A DNA stretch of 64,000 nt from contig JAECUM010001887.1 in assembly GCA_016617855.1 (NCBI GenBank), forward strand, positions 1 through 64,000. Reading direction: 5' to 3'. Under the pieces are notes generated by a model. The model saw only the letters and a program-made list of their open reading frames with translations, did not search any database and was not told the DNA's origin. This document shows positions 46,783-55,936 of the stretch, piece after piece; positions within the stretch are counted from its first letter, which is position 1; every line of letters begins with the position of its first letter. The position numbers and the translations under genes are program-made. Source of the DNA: Megalonaias nervosa (taxonomy: Eukaryota > Mollusca > Bivalvia > Unionida > Unionidae).

Positions 46783-47260
46783 ATGATGATACATAATTCT
46801 CAGCGTAGATCTGTAATGGTCAGGGTGATAAATTCACGATTACCAACATATAAAGCGATCTACGGAGATGGGCTCGGTGGTGTTGTTCAGGGTCTATTCA
46901 GAAGGATAGCCCCAAAAGCAATACCGATTGCAAAACAATTGGGAATGAAAGCTATTGACGTTTTTCGTGATAAAGGTATAGGTGTTGTTGGTGATGTTGC
47001 TAGTAAAGCATTCTTAGCAACCAAGAATAGACTAGCACGATTTATAGGCTGAACGCCAGCGGTCCGACCTCAGCCAGAAAAATTACCCAGCATCGAAGTT
47101 ATGCCTGCAAATTTTAGTAAAATAATAAATCAAGCTGCAAATCAAAGACTAGCAGAGTTGGTTGGTGTACCCCTGCCACTGGTAGGATCGGAAAAAGAAA
47201 AAAAAAAACAATATAACTGCTAGTCTAATAGCAGGAAGTGGTCTTTGTGTTAGACGATAA
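46783..47260 (+). pseudogene. Minor capsid-like protein with hydrophobic amphipathic core, broken
   Basis: Begins 'MVRVINSRLPTYKAIYGDGL' and continues 'GGVVQGLFRRIAPKAIPIAK', a Gly/hydrophobic plus basic amphipathic segment resembling small adenovirus-like minor capsid or membrane-active proteins of Polintons. TGA at 47050-47052 is followed in frame by a plausible continuation ('VMPANFSKIINQAANQRLAE'). A run of A at 47200 shifts the frame, and the protein likely ended '...GSGLCVRR' at 47260. Role by analogy only. Confidence 0.55.
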
Positions 47261-47300
47261 TGAATTAATAATAAAGATGTTCAAGCGTGTAGTATCTGAT

Positions 47301-48663
47301 TGTCAAGGAATTGTATGAATCTCTCTATTTATTTAATACATGTACTCGGGTTTCATTTTTGTGTACAACGATACCCGAGGGTGATTTATGTATCGTGTAC
47401 ATTATTTCGAAATAGTGAGTTCGGTTCATCCCTGCCGCACGTGCGAAGTGCTCTTGATGGGAAAAAACCGAGTTACGTCTAGCAGACTACATCCCATGTG
47501 TATAAATGCCTCACCGTAAAAATGTGATATCTTCACATTACGGAAAGTCTTGTCAGTAAGCAGTCTACTTAGGGACTTGCATATCTTCAGCTGTAGAGGT
47601 ATGTAATTTATACATTCCTTATGTATATTATTTCTTTTGTATATTGTAAGTTATAGCTATTTTTGGTATTACCACGTTCATTTTTGTATGTTTTCAATGT
47701 AGCTTTGGCTTGCAGAGTATAACGCAAATATTTTTCAATTCTTGTTTGTGACTTAGCAAGAGATCTTATATTAGCAATATAAAGTTATATTTTATTAAGA
47801 AACGTCTAGTGCCATAGGAATCTCATCGGACACGGGTTCACTTTTGAACCTGTTTATTGTTCTGTAATATTGTTCCGATAATGTAATTTACATAACTTGC
47901 CGTATATAACGTTATTACGTTTTATCTTATATGCCTGTGTCACGAATAGTACACGGTATTAGTTGTACTTTCAGCTGACCAGGGTGACTAGAGTGAACAT
48001 AGCAGCTGTAGAGCTGACTAGAGTGACTAGAGTGACCAGGGTGTAGAGCTAACCAGACTGATCAGAGTGATCAGAGGGATCGTGGTCGACGTGGTACCAG
48101 CTACAGAGCTAATCACAGAAGGAATTGAAAGGTGGTCGGTGACTACCTGTAATGATACTTACTTGACTGACCAGTGTGACTGGTAGCCAAGTGTAATTTT
48201 GACGGAGTGTTTTGTGTTACTCCATGTATGTAATCTTTTAGCCGTGGGCTAATTTTTGGGGTTTTGTTATACCCATTGTTTTGGGAGTGTATAAGATATT
48301 TTTGTATAATATCTCTCCAATCAATTTACCACATTTTACTATCTGAGTAAAACATCTCATTTTTCACTAGTTGAGTGAATCCATCATTTTTTACTATTGA
48401 GTAAAACACCCTTTATTTTCATTGTGTGGAATTGCTGTGAATTGTTCACCTTGTCTTTGTGCTATGTAAAGTCATTTGTATTTGTTGCATTTATAGGTTT
48501 CGTGTGTATTATGTTAATTTACCCAATATTTGGACCCATACACGCACGTATCAATCATATTTATTTTCTTATTTAAATCATACATTAATAAACATTATAT
48601 TTGTATTACCATCACCAGTGTTCTATTTTGAGTCGGAAATCCCAACTCGGTTATCTTGTTACA
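47301..48663. mobile_element. Solo LTR (1363 bp) with 5-bp target duplication CTGAT
   Basis: Starts TGTCAAGG, ends CTTGTTACA (TG...CA), and is flanked by CTGAT at 47296-47300 and 48664-48668. Inside are a TATA-like 'gtgtataaatgcctcac' (~47499), a minisatellite-like block of 'tgactagagtgaccagggtg' (47975-48075) and 'attaataaacattat' near the 3' end. No gag/pol, so it is a recombination remnant. A 5-bp duplication fits Ty3/Gypsy, BEL or Copia. It separates the minor and major capsid genes of element B. Confidence 0.85.
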
Positions 48664-48680
48664 CTGATACCGCATTTGAC

Positions 48681-49886
48681 ATGAATGCGCCAGTCCTCAA
48701 AGAAGAATCGGTACGTGATTATCAGTATTATTCTTATAACGCACGAGAACCAAATCAGCGTGGGCGAACTGAGCTGCAAGTTCAGGATACAAGCAGATAT
48801 TTCTTTCCTGCTGGAGCGTTTACTGAAGTAGAAGGTGAAACTCTGAAACCAGATGATACTGAATATGGAGCTGATGTTAGAGTTGGTTTTGTTAACAATG
48901 ACATCATGGCGATGTTCAACAGTGCCACGTATAGCATCGACGGAAGAAACATTGAATCATGTCTGGAAAACGTAGACATTGCCACAACGATATTGGATCT
49001 AGCAAGATATTCCGATGATTATTCAAGATCAGATGGTCCGTCAATGATGGTTGTCAAGGACACCAGTGATCATCCTAATAATATAAATTATGATATAACA
49101 AGCCCCCTCCCCCCCAAAAAAAAAACCCCATACAGCTGCTGCTGACGACGCAGATGTGGCTCCGGTAGTTCATGGTGCTAAACCAGAATTCAACTTAGGA
49201 TTCGCAGCACGTCGGTCAATGCTAAAAGATGGAAGTAGAAGATTTTCATGTGGAATTCCACTGTCACATATCTTTGGATTTTGCAGCCAATCATACAGTT
49301 GTACTTGTGAGAAAGGCTACCGACGATGATGCAAAGGAATACTGACAAAACTTTCATTGTGGATGCCAACAATGATACCATCATTGACCAAGGAACAACG
49401 GCTGCTCTCTTTTATGGACTCAGATGGTAAATCAACATTGTCATGGTTGACGACGACCACATTCAAAGTAACATTAATGGTTTATTCACATGGCAGATAG
49501 CATCACAGCAAGGTGTCTCTGCACCGCGACATATATTTGTTGCTTTCCAAGATACTGCTAGAGTAAACTCACAATTACATAGCACAATGATATTTGACAA
49601 ACTCGGTGTTACTGAAATTTCACTGAGAATAAACGGGCATGAAGAACCAGCTGAGGACATAATACTGAATTCTGATAACAATCGTGTTGTACGTGCATAT
49701 CATCGTTTGATGACATTCATGGGACGTGATCAAAATGTTAATTCTGTTTTACAAATATCACAACTAGATTTTACAACGTTGTATCCGATCAATTACTTTT
49801 CGCTGGAACACATGGATTTATTTAGACAATCTGTCATTGATATACACTTTCGAGCTCGTGTGGCAAGAGGAGCTATTGCTAATTAA
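48681..49886 (+). pseudogene. Double-jelly-roll major capsid-like protein (element B), broken
   Basis: Pieces in order: 48681-49110 'TSRYFFPAGAFTEVEGE', 'DVRVGFVNNDIMAMFNSATY'; after a C/A-rich run at 49105-49130 'FNLGFAARRSMLK', 'FSCGIPLSHIFGF'; then 'HTVVLVRKATDDDAKEY', 'KTFIVDANNDTIID'; and 49443-49886 'SQQGVSAPRHIFVAFQDTA', 'TEISLRINGHEEP', 'VRAYHRLMTFMGR', 'TLYPINYFSLEHMD'. The long two-part architecture and these phrases match capsid proteins of Polinton-like elements in invertebrates. At least four frame changes and stops. Length when summed is about 400 residues. No claim on function beyond capsid family. Confidence 0.65.
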
Positions 49887-50024
49887 AAAGCAATCGCTGT
49901 TATACTCTCTGACAAAACAATGCTGCTTGAAGGTGTTGGTGGACGAATGAGTCATTGATGCCCCAGTGGAAAACATGTAACTGGATCACTCGTGATCAGT
50001 AATTAAATCGCCCATGATATTATA
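49887..50024. other. Spacer between capsid genes
   Basis: Short noncoding spacer of element B. Confidence 0.3.
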
Positions 50025-50515
50025 ATGTCATATCATGTTAATGTTACTATGACTCCTGGTTGGATTAAAAAGCTATAATCAGCATTAAAAAAGAATTCTG
50101 GAATAAAAATACTGCTGAAATCAGCACAGATGACAAGCGATCCGAAGGATCCAAATAAACTATCCCTGACAGAACGTCAACTCAAGCACTTAAATGACGC
50201 CAAACTATCAGCGACTGGTGTTAGACTTGATCTTCCTGCGGGTGTCATTAAAGACATTGCCAAGACGGGTGGTGTATTTCCACATATTGCAGATATACCA
50301 GCGTTAATAGCCGCTACAGCCCCAGCTGTTGCAAAAGCAGCTGCACTTGGTGCTGTTGGAACTGCCGCTGGGATGGCGTTAAAGAAAGCAACAGGTCACG
50401 GACTAAAGACTTCCAAAAAAGAGGGAGTGGTCTAAGACTGCCAGGGACCCCTCATTCGCGGTACAGACGAGCATCGAACGGGTCTGGTCTGAGACTGCCC
50501 GGGACATTTCGCTAA
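50025..50515 (+). pseudogene. Small hydrophobic minor capsid-like protein (element B)
   Basis: ATG 50025 'MSYHVNVTMTPGWIKKL', an in-frame TAA (CAA-to-TAA type), then 'LSLTERQLKHLNDAKLSATG' and a strongly hydrophobic alanine-rich segment 'ADIPALIAATAPAVAKAAAL'. The frame of the ORF stops at 50435, but a shifted frame continues with two copies of 'GSGLRLPGT' and ends at 50515. Basic N-terminus plus hydrophobic Ala/Gly core is typical for small capsid-associated, membrane-active proteins of Polintons and adenoviruses. Confidence 0.6.
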
Positions 50516-50538
50516 ACAAAAAACATTTCGAGCTTCCC

Positions 50539-50889
50539 ATGTCCAATTTTGATTTACTTGATGCTGCTAAGAAATTAAACATCAGAAACTTCAGAGGTGT
50601 TTTTATGCGTGATCAATTACCAAAACAACCAAACAATCTTCAAACTGGTATCATTAATCTTGATGGAAGTTCTGGTCCAGGTACTCACTGGGTTGCATAT
50701 GCGATTGATCCACATGGAGTTGTTTATTTTGATTTGTAAGGGTTGGCGCCACCAAAAGAATTTTTAAAAAATGTCAGCAAAGTGCAAAGCATTCCCGTCA
50801 GGTATTCAACATTACCAACACATGCAATAACTGATCCGCCAATATGTGGCCATGAAGTACTGTGCTCGAAGCTGTGTCAAGGTCACTAA
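50539..50889 (+). pseudogene. Adenain-like (C5/Ulp1-type) cysteine protease (element B), stop in the active-site region
   Basis: 'FRGVFMRDQLP', then the catalytic His in 'PGTHWVAYAI' (~residue 50), Asp in 'VVYFDL' (~65), and Cys in 'PPICGHEVL' (~103): the His-Asp-Cys order of adenovirus-type maturation proteases that cleave capsid precursors. TAA at 50737-50739 splits the gene directly after the Asp motif, but the downstream part is in the same frame. The C-terminal end looks altered and short. Sits between the minor capsid and fibre genes. Confidence 0.75.
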
Positions 50890-50973
50890 CACCGCCTCAT
50901 AAAGTCGAGCACGAGTATTCCACCAGACAACATCATCTTCCAACGTTTTAAACAGGTCTTAGTTAATATATCT

Positions 50974-51936
50974 ATGGTAGATATTTAGGGAAGATCTGCT
51001 AAAGGCAAGCCCCAAGGTGACTTGTCCAAATATGCAACCCTTGCCGAGGTTAAGAATGAGCTCGCTAAACTTTTGCGTCTCGCAGATGTGGATCAAAATG
51101 AAGTTGTTGTTTTTCAGGATCAGCAAGGACGATTATAAGACGAGTAATATCCCGTTGACAGATATTATTCAGCGAGTTCCAGACGCGACCGAAGATAACT
51201 TGGTGGTGTTTGCTAAAAACGGTAAAATTAAAAACTCGGAAGAATCAATTCTAACACTCATGGGAGAGATTACTGGACGCATCAGAAGAATTGGATAAAT
51301 TATGTATGGCGATCTCAACATGAGCAGAAATACAATTATTAATGTGAGAGGACCAAAATCAGACGATGATGTGGCAACAAAAAAATACGTGGACAGCAAT
51401 GGCACCACGATCAGAACTGAGATCAGTAAATACGTTGCTAAAACTGGCGATGCAATGACTGGCTCTCTCAATATGGCTAACAATAAAATTACTGGTCTTG
51501 GAGAACCAGAATCAAACAATGACGCTGCAACGAAGAAATACGTCGACAATAGCAACATCCCGATGTTAATGACAATCAATGATGGAATGACCACATTTAG
51601 ATCTGAATCTGCTAATCATGTAAACGAGTTTACAATTTTCGTAGAAACACAAATAGAGCCATTAATTAATTTTTATGGAGTCCAGCAGTCATCAAAATTA
51701 AGCTCTCTGGCATCAAAAAGATTACCGATGGTGTAGTATATACAGTAGCGTCTGGATCAACATTATGGACACCACTCAATAAATCCATCAAACATACCTC
51801 TGAGGTTACCGGCATATACAGGTTCGCAGTACTCGGATTGACGACATTTACAATATCTACCTCAATTTCACGGAGTTATCCAGTTAACGGATCTTCTGGA
51901 TTTATGTTAGTGATATTAGAGCAAAACGACGAGTGA
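50974..51936 (+). pseudogene. Tail-fibre-like protein with GDLNM/ATKKYVD repeats (element B)
   Basis: About 320 codons in three frames. N-terminal part 'GDLSKYATLAEVKNELAKLL' is helical. Two fibre repeats follow: 'MYGDLNMSRNTIINVRGPKS' + 'DVATKKYVD' and 'MTGSLNMANNKITGLGEPES' + 'DAATKKYVD'. Such repeats form trimeric shafts in bacteriophage tail fibres and occur in some large viruses. After a shift near 51680 the C-terminal ~85 residues ('ITDGVVYTVASGSTLWTPLN', 'TGIYRFAVLGLTTFTIST') are beta-rich, as expected of a receptor-binding head. Stops at ~50986 and 51296. By analogy it would be the virion attachment spike. Confidence 0.72.
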
Positions 51937-51942
51937 AAATTT

Positions 51943-52377
51943 GTGACTTACACCCTCACTGGAAAGATGTACGTGACTGGAAAAGTTGGGGTTTTGAGGC
52001 TTGGACAAAAGAAGTGGCACACTATGCCCAAGATTTGTCATCCTAAAACATTAAAACGTTCAGTGAAAAAAGTAACTTTTAAACCTGTGTTAGTGACAGT
52101 GCCAGAAGAAGAAAAAAAAACACTCCCTTCAGGACATGACAGCACCGTTATTGACATCCCCGAAAGGCCATTCCGGGAGAACCGCTATGTGACTGTGCCA
52201 AGTGTAGAGACTCTAAGAACATTACACACTGTCCCTACGATTCCTAATCTTGATCACGAAAAATGTTGTACAGAGACTTGTTTATATTCCACTATGATCG
52301 CATTGATGTGTCTTTATTTCATGTACTTAAACATTTGGCTTTTATGTATTTTTGTCTTTCATGTTGTTCACAATTAA
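51943..52377 (+). CDS. Hypothetical protein with C-terminal membrane segment
   Basis: Open for 144 codons. A basic middle ('LKRSVKKVTFKPVLVTVPEE') leads to a C-terminal hydrophobic stretch 'STMIALMCLYFMYLNIWLLC' + 'IFVFHVV' that would be one transmembrane helix, with only three residues behind it. A polyadenylation-like 'acaataaa' follows at 52382. The N-terminal part may be read-in across the element B/C junction; the real start could be at the internal ATG near 52024. Not recognised. Confidence 0.4.
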   Translation: MTYTLTGKMYVTGKVGVLRLGQKKWHTMPKICHPKTLKRSVKKVTFKPVLVTVPEEEKKTLPSGHDSTVIDIPERPFRENRYVTVPSVETLRTLHTVPTIPNLDHEKCCTETCLYSTMIALMCLYFMYLNIWLLCIFVFHVVHN

Positions 52378-52399
52378 AGATGACAATAAACGTGTCCTG

Positions 52400-52425
52400 A
52401 AAAAAAGTATAAAATCTCTTGTCTT
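52400..52425 (+). promoter_or_regulatory. TATA-box-like promoter upstream of element C ATPase
   Basis: 'gtataaaatctcttgtctta' about 55 bp before the ATG at 52465. Comparable TATA motifs precede other element C genes (53192, 54114, 57146). Confidence 0.45.
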
Positions 52426-52464
52426 ATCTGTCTTCGTGTCAAAAGTGACATTCCTTACACTACT

Positions 52465-53194
52465 ATGACTACATCTACTGTCTCTACTCCCTCTTCCTCC
52501 ACTTTCAAAGTCATCGACGAACACTTAGATCGTGTCAGTTGGGAGGCCTTGTATCTTCGCCATCCTTTAACATGCTCATTGCTGGACCGAGCGGTTCAGG
52601 CAAAACTGAATTTGTCAAACGTTTGATCGAACATAAACATCATTTGATCGATCGTCCACCTCAACGAATCGTGTGGTGTTACAAAGAGTGGCAATCGGCG
52701 TACAGCCTTCTGCGAGAAAGGCAAGGCGATTCCATCGTGTTTGTGGAAGGCATTCCTGGCGAAGACGACGGAATCGTGTCTGACCCTAATCAAACACATC
52801 TGGTCATCATCCACGACATATTAGGATAAGACGAAGAAGAAATTAAACTGGTTTCTTCGCAAAGGGCATCATCGTAAATTTTTTTTCAACAAAGTAAAGT
52901 CCATCGCACCATCATTCTCAGTGCTCATTACGTGGTCGTGTTTAAAAGCCCTAGAGATAAATCGCAAGTACAAGTCTTAGCCAAACAGTTAGGAACGCCT
53001 TGGCTGACTCATGCGTACGACGATGCCACTCAAACCCCATACGCTTATTTACTCGTGGATTTAAAACAAACAACCTCCGATTATTTGCGATTTCGTATCC
53101 ATCTGTTTCACCACTGGTGCCAAGACGGAGGGCCTGTCGTGTACACGTCCCCGTTATCGACTCAACAACAACAACAACCAAAAAAAAGTCTATA
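52465..53194 (+). pseudogene. A32-type genome-packaging ATPase (element C), broken
   Basis: ATG at 52465 ('FKVIDEHLDRVSWEALYL'), one-base shift at ~52570, then Walker A 'MLIAGPSGSGKTEFVKRL', Walker B 'THLVIIHDILG', stop at 52827-52829, further shift/stop near 52877, then 'RTIILSAHYVVVFKSPRDKS', 'QVLAKQLGTPW', 'PYAYLLVDLKQTTSDYLRFR'. This is the Polinton FtsK/HerA packaging ATPase in gene order typical for the group. It is only distantly similar to the ATPase of element A, supporting a separate lineage. About 240 codons. Confidence 0.85.
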
Positions 53195-53235
53195 AAAACC
53201 TCGGTCACTTTGGGTCTGTCTCACACAGAGTCAAC

Positions 53236-54121
53236 ATGACGTCCCTTCAGTCTCATCTTCCCGTCAATTTGATTCGTGCCTTGTAGGTATTAGTTGCGAA
53301 AAAAAATCCACAAATTCGTGCTCGTGTCTTAGAAGCTAGTCTTAAAGAAGTCTGACGACGGTTTACGGTGACAGCTCGTCAATTATTGCAAGGCATCATT
53401 CACATTCCACATCAAACTGAACGCTTTTTTGAGAGAAACAAAGTAGCCTTGACGCAACTAGCCGATCCTCGCATCGACACTCAAACCAAAACGCAAATCA
53501 TTTTGAAACCTGGAGGTAGCGGTTCTCTAGGAGGTGTCATCATTCGTTCCCTCTTAAAATGGGATCCTAATGCTCCCAAAGTTCTCCCCAAGAAAAAAGC
53601 CACTCCTCCCCGACGTACCCAGAAGAAAAAGAAAAAGAGTAGCAGTGTCAAGACCAGGTCACAACCTCAGAATAAGAGAAAGAAAAGTCCACAGAAAACA
53701 GCTTCTACCCTCAAGAGAGGCCCTGCCGCCAGGACGCAACCCTACATTCGCAAACCACGACCTCTCGCATCGGTGACTGCGTCTCCAGTAGCCTCAGGCT
53801 CTTCCACTTCTCTGTTGCCAAACCCGATTTGACACGTGCCTTTCCTAATTTGATGAAAAATTGGAAACCCGCGTCTCCAAAAACTTCTCCTCCATTGGGT
53901 GACACCCTCTTCCTCTTAAGCGGCAGTGGCCGCTGCTCACAAAGTACCTGCCCCCAAAATCAAAGTCCAAGATTGATCGGGTGTGTTAAAGAGTTTACTG
54001 GATTTGTCCAAGCAAGAACTGTCCCGATTGAGTTCGTTCCGAACCCCTCCTCGACGTGTGATGCCTGCCATGAAAATGATACGACGAGCCGACAATCAGT
54101 GGCGACGCATTCCAGTATAAA
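53236..54121 (+). pseudogene. Basic structural protein (element C), broken
   Basis: ATG 53236 downstream of 'gtctataaaaacctcggtca'. Reads 'MTSLQSHLPVNLIRAL', stop, 'NPQIRARVLEASLKEV', stop, then an open part to 53832 with 'RQLLQGIIHIPHQTERFFER', a Gly-rich 'PGGSGSLGGVIIRSLL', and a long Lys/Arg/Ser/Pro tail. Shifted frames continue to 54121 with 'LTRAFPNLMKNWKPASPKTS' and 'PPRRVMPAMKMIRRADNQWR'. The Gly-rich hydrophobic segment plus basic tail suggests a minor capsid or DNA-condensing protein. Whether 53833-54121 is one gene with the first part is uncertain. Confidence 0.5.
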
Positions 54122-54177
54122 AAAGACCCAAAGCAAACAATAGGGATCAGTGTTTTTGTGCTCCTGAACGCCCAAAG

Positions 54178-54366
54178 ATGTGCCCTCAAAGACGTGCACA
54201 CCGTCACCATCGTCGTTCTTCTGTCCAAAAAGGAAAAGGAAAAGGACAGTCACGTCATCCAAAAAAACGCTTAGCCAATCATCAGCGTCTGTCCCTCAAA
54301 AGACACCCTCGTCCAAAGAAAAGGAGAAGCCACCAAAGGGGAGGATTTTTTTTTATTAATGGATAA
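54178..54366 (+). CDS. Small Arg/Lys/His-rich protein, tandem copy 1 (element C)
   Basis: 62 residues, very basic: 'RAHRHHRRSSVQKGKGKGQS', 'RHPKKRLANHQRLSLKRHPR', ending 'RRSHQRGGFFFING'. Preceded by a TATA-like 'agtataaaaaagac' 64 bp upstream. Composition resembles protamine-like core proteins such as adenovirus pVII/mu. It is a clear paralogue of the next ORF. DNA condensation in virions is inference. Confidence 0.55.
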   Translation: MCPQRRAHRHHRRSSVQKGKGKGQSRHPKKRLANHQRLSLKRHPRPKKRRSHQRGGFFFING

Positions 54367-54441
54367 GTTAGTAGATAATTTCGCCAAAAAGATAGAGAAC
54401 AAGCTCCAAAAGCAATAAGATAAAAGGACATATGTCGAGCC

Positions 54442-54669
54442 ATGGACTTCAGTGTATTTTGTGTCCCAAAGATGTTCCCTCATCGCCGTTCTCCTGTCCA
54501 GAAAGGAAAAAGAAAAAGACAGCCTCGACATCCGAAAAAACGCTTATCCAAACATCGACGTCTGTCCCTGAAAAGACACACTCGTCCACAGAAAAGGAGA
54601 AGCCACCAAAGAGGAGGATTCTTTGGCGATTTTGGAAAACAAATTGTCACCTTTATGATGAAACGATAG
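54442..54669 (+). CDS. Small Arg/Lys-rich protein, tandem copy 2 (element C)
   Basis: Shares 'HPKKRLSKHRRLSLKRHTR' and 'RRSHQRGGFF' with copy 1, but has an N-terminal difference and a longer C-terminus 'GDFGKQIVTFMMKR', which may be the ancestral end. Start may be the internal ATG at 54472. Tandem duplication with about 265 bp between equivalent positions. Confidence 0.55.
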   Translation: MDFSVFCVPKMFPHRRSPVQKGKRKRQPRHPKKRLSKHRRLSLKRHTRPQKRRSHQRGGFFGDFGKQIVTFMMKR

Positions 54670-54762
54670 TAAAAAAAAATAGGATTAAAGGCCGTGTGCC
54701 AAGTCATCGACGTTAGTGTATTTTTTGGTGCGTGTCCCGAACCAACCAACCAACAAACAAAG

Positions 54763-55178
54763 ATGTCACCTCGCAAAAGACATTCTTCTTCTACCCCCAA
54801 AGGAAAGAAAAGGAAAGGACTGCCTCCTCGTTTAGTCAAACATTGGGACATGTTGTCCATTCTGTCTAACGCTTCTCCACCCATGCGAAAAAACTCATTC
54901 AAACCGCCTCCCAAGACGTCATCTATACCGTGAGCGAATGTTGTCTGAATGTCTTGAAAGGAACGATACCTCTGTCTAAACACCAGAAAAAATACTTAGC
55001 CAAACATCGACACATTCTTCGCCAAATGGTCCAAAAGAAAATACCCATTCGTCAAAAGAAAAAGATGTTGGCGCAACGCGGTGGATTTTTACCCTTGTTA
55101 GGACGTCCTACCAATGTAATAGCGAGACCTATGATGGGTCTGTTGGGAAATATTTTACCCGGCATAGCTCCAAGATAA
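54763..55178 (+). pseudogene. Polinton minor capsid-like protein (element C), one frameshift
   Basis: Starts 'MSPRKRHSSSTPKGKKRKGL'. A run of A at 54886-54892 shifts the frame; the second half reads 'SECCLNVLKGTIPLSKHQKK', 'RHILRQMVQKKIPIRQKKKM' and ends with a hydrophobic 'QRGGFLPLLGRP...MMGLLGNILPGIAP'. The 'LNVLKG.IPL...KK' helix followed by a GGF-hydrophobic tail is a recurrent small capsid protein of invertebrate Polintons. Confidence 0.65.
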
Positions 55179-55243
55179 AAGGGTCAAGAAGATAAAAGGG
55201 ACGTCTGGAATCAAAAGATCTCAGACGTGATCCTCGAAATCTG

Positions 55244-55936
55244 ATGGAAGGACGAAAACTGGCTTTAGTTCCTTGCAAACGATGGTTGAATACCATCGTT
55301 GGGAAGAACAACGGACCCCACATTTACCTCCCAATCCTCTTTTGACCGAGATGTCCCAGTTACAACACGAATTGCAATCATTGATTTATCGCAGCGATTT
55401 GTCAGAAACGGAAAAATCGCAACAGTATGGTCAATTGTTGCAACGACTGCAACTCTTTCACCAGAAAGCTTTAGACGAAACAGATCAACCCACTCTGAAA
55501 GATTATAAGGCCCTGATGAAAAGTCCATCACCACCACCATTACCACCAGTGGTCAAGACAGACGTAGCCCCACGGATACCTGAGGATGAAGAGGCACAAG
55601 AAGTCTTTCAAACACCGTCAGCAGCTCCCATCCCTAGTGAGATTGCAGCGTCCTTGTTGACCCCTTCCCCTATACCCCAACGAGAAGAACTTAGAGCTTG
55701 GGTTAAAAAGATGATGTCCACTCCTCCTTCGACAGAAGTCAAAAAGAAAGAAGGGAAGCCAGAAGTTGAAAAAGAAAAGAAGACCAAAACCATCCCATTA
55801 CCGCCACCACCACCACCACCACCACCACTCTCGACTACTACTCCAGTGGCACATCGGACACGTAAAGCCGTTTCTAAACCACCGCCTCACCCCATCCAGT
55901 GTTTCATCAGTGAAGAGTGGATAACTTATTTAAAAA
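55244..55936 (+). pseudogene. Proline-rich coiled-coil protein (element C), frameshifted
   Basis: ATG 55244 'MEGRKLALVP', a shift near 55275, then 'LLTEMSQLQHELQSLIYRSD' and 'LSETEKSQQYGQLLQRLQLF' (helical), long Pro/Lys/Glu linkers including a ten-proline run (~55800-55830), and a C-terminal 'EEWITYLKNGEG'. A 'KLALVP' start followed by a helical segment and a disordered middle is typical of an uncharacterised Polinton protein encoded between capsid and integrase genes. The last part overlaps the integrase start. Confidence 0.55.

Larger units (their letters stand above)
45501..51936. mobile_element. Element B: left-hand part of the same Polinton-like family (virion half)
   Basis: Starts with a terminal repeat homologous to the inverted end of element A. 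Then follow, all on the plus strand, two structural proteins, a major capsid protein, a small hydrophobic capsid protein, an adenain-like protease and a fibre-like protein. Genes carry stops and frameshifts. A solo LTR interrupts it. Cut off at about 51937, where element C-type sequence begins. Confidence 0.83.

Noticed and set aside
54271..54983. Minus-strand frames of 86 and 167 codons in element C
   Set aside because: Antisense shadows of the basic-protein and minor capsid genes.
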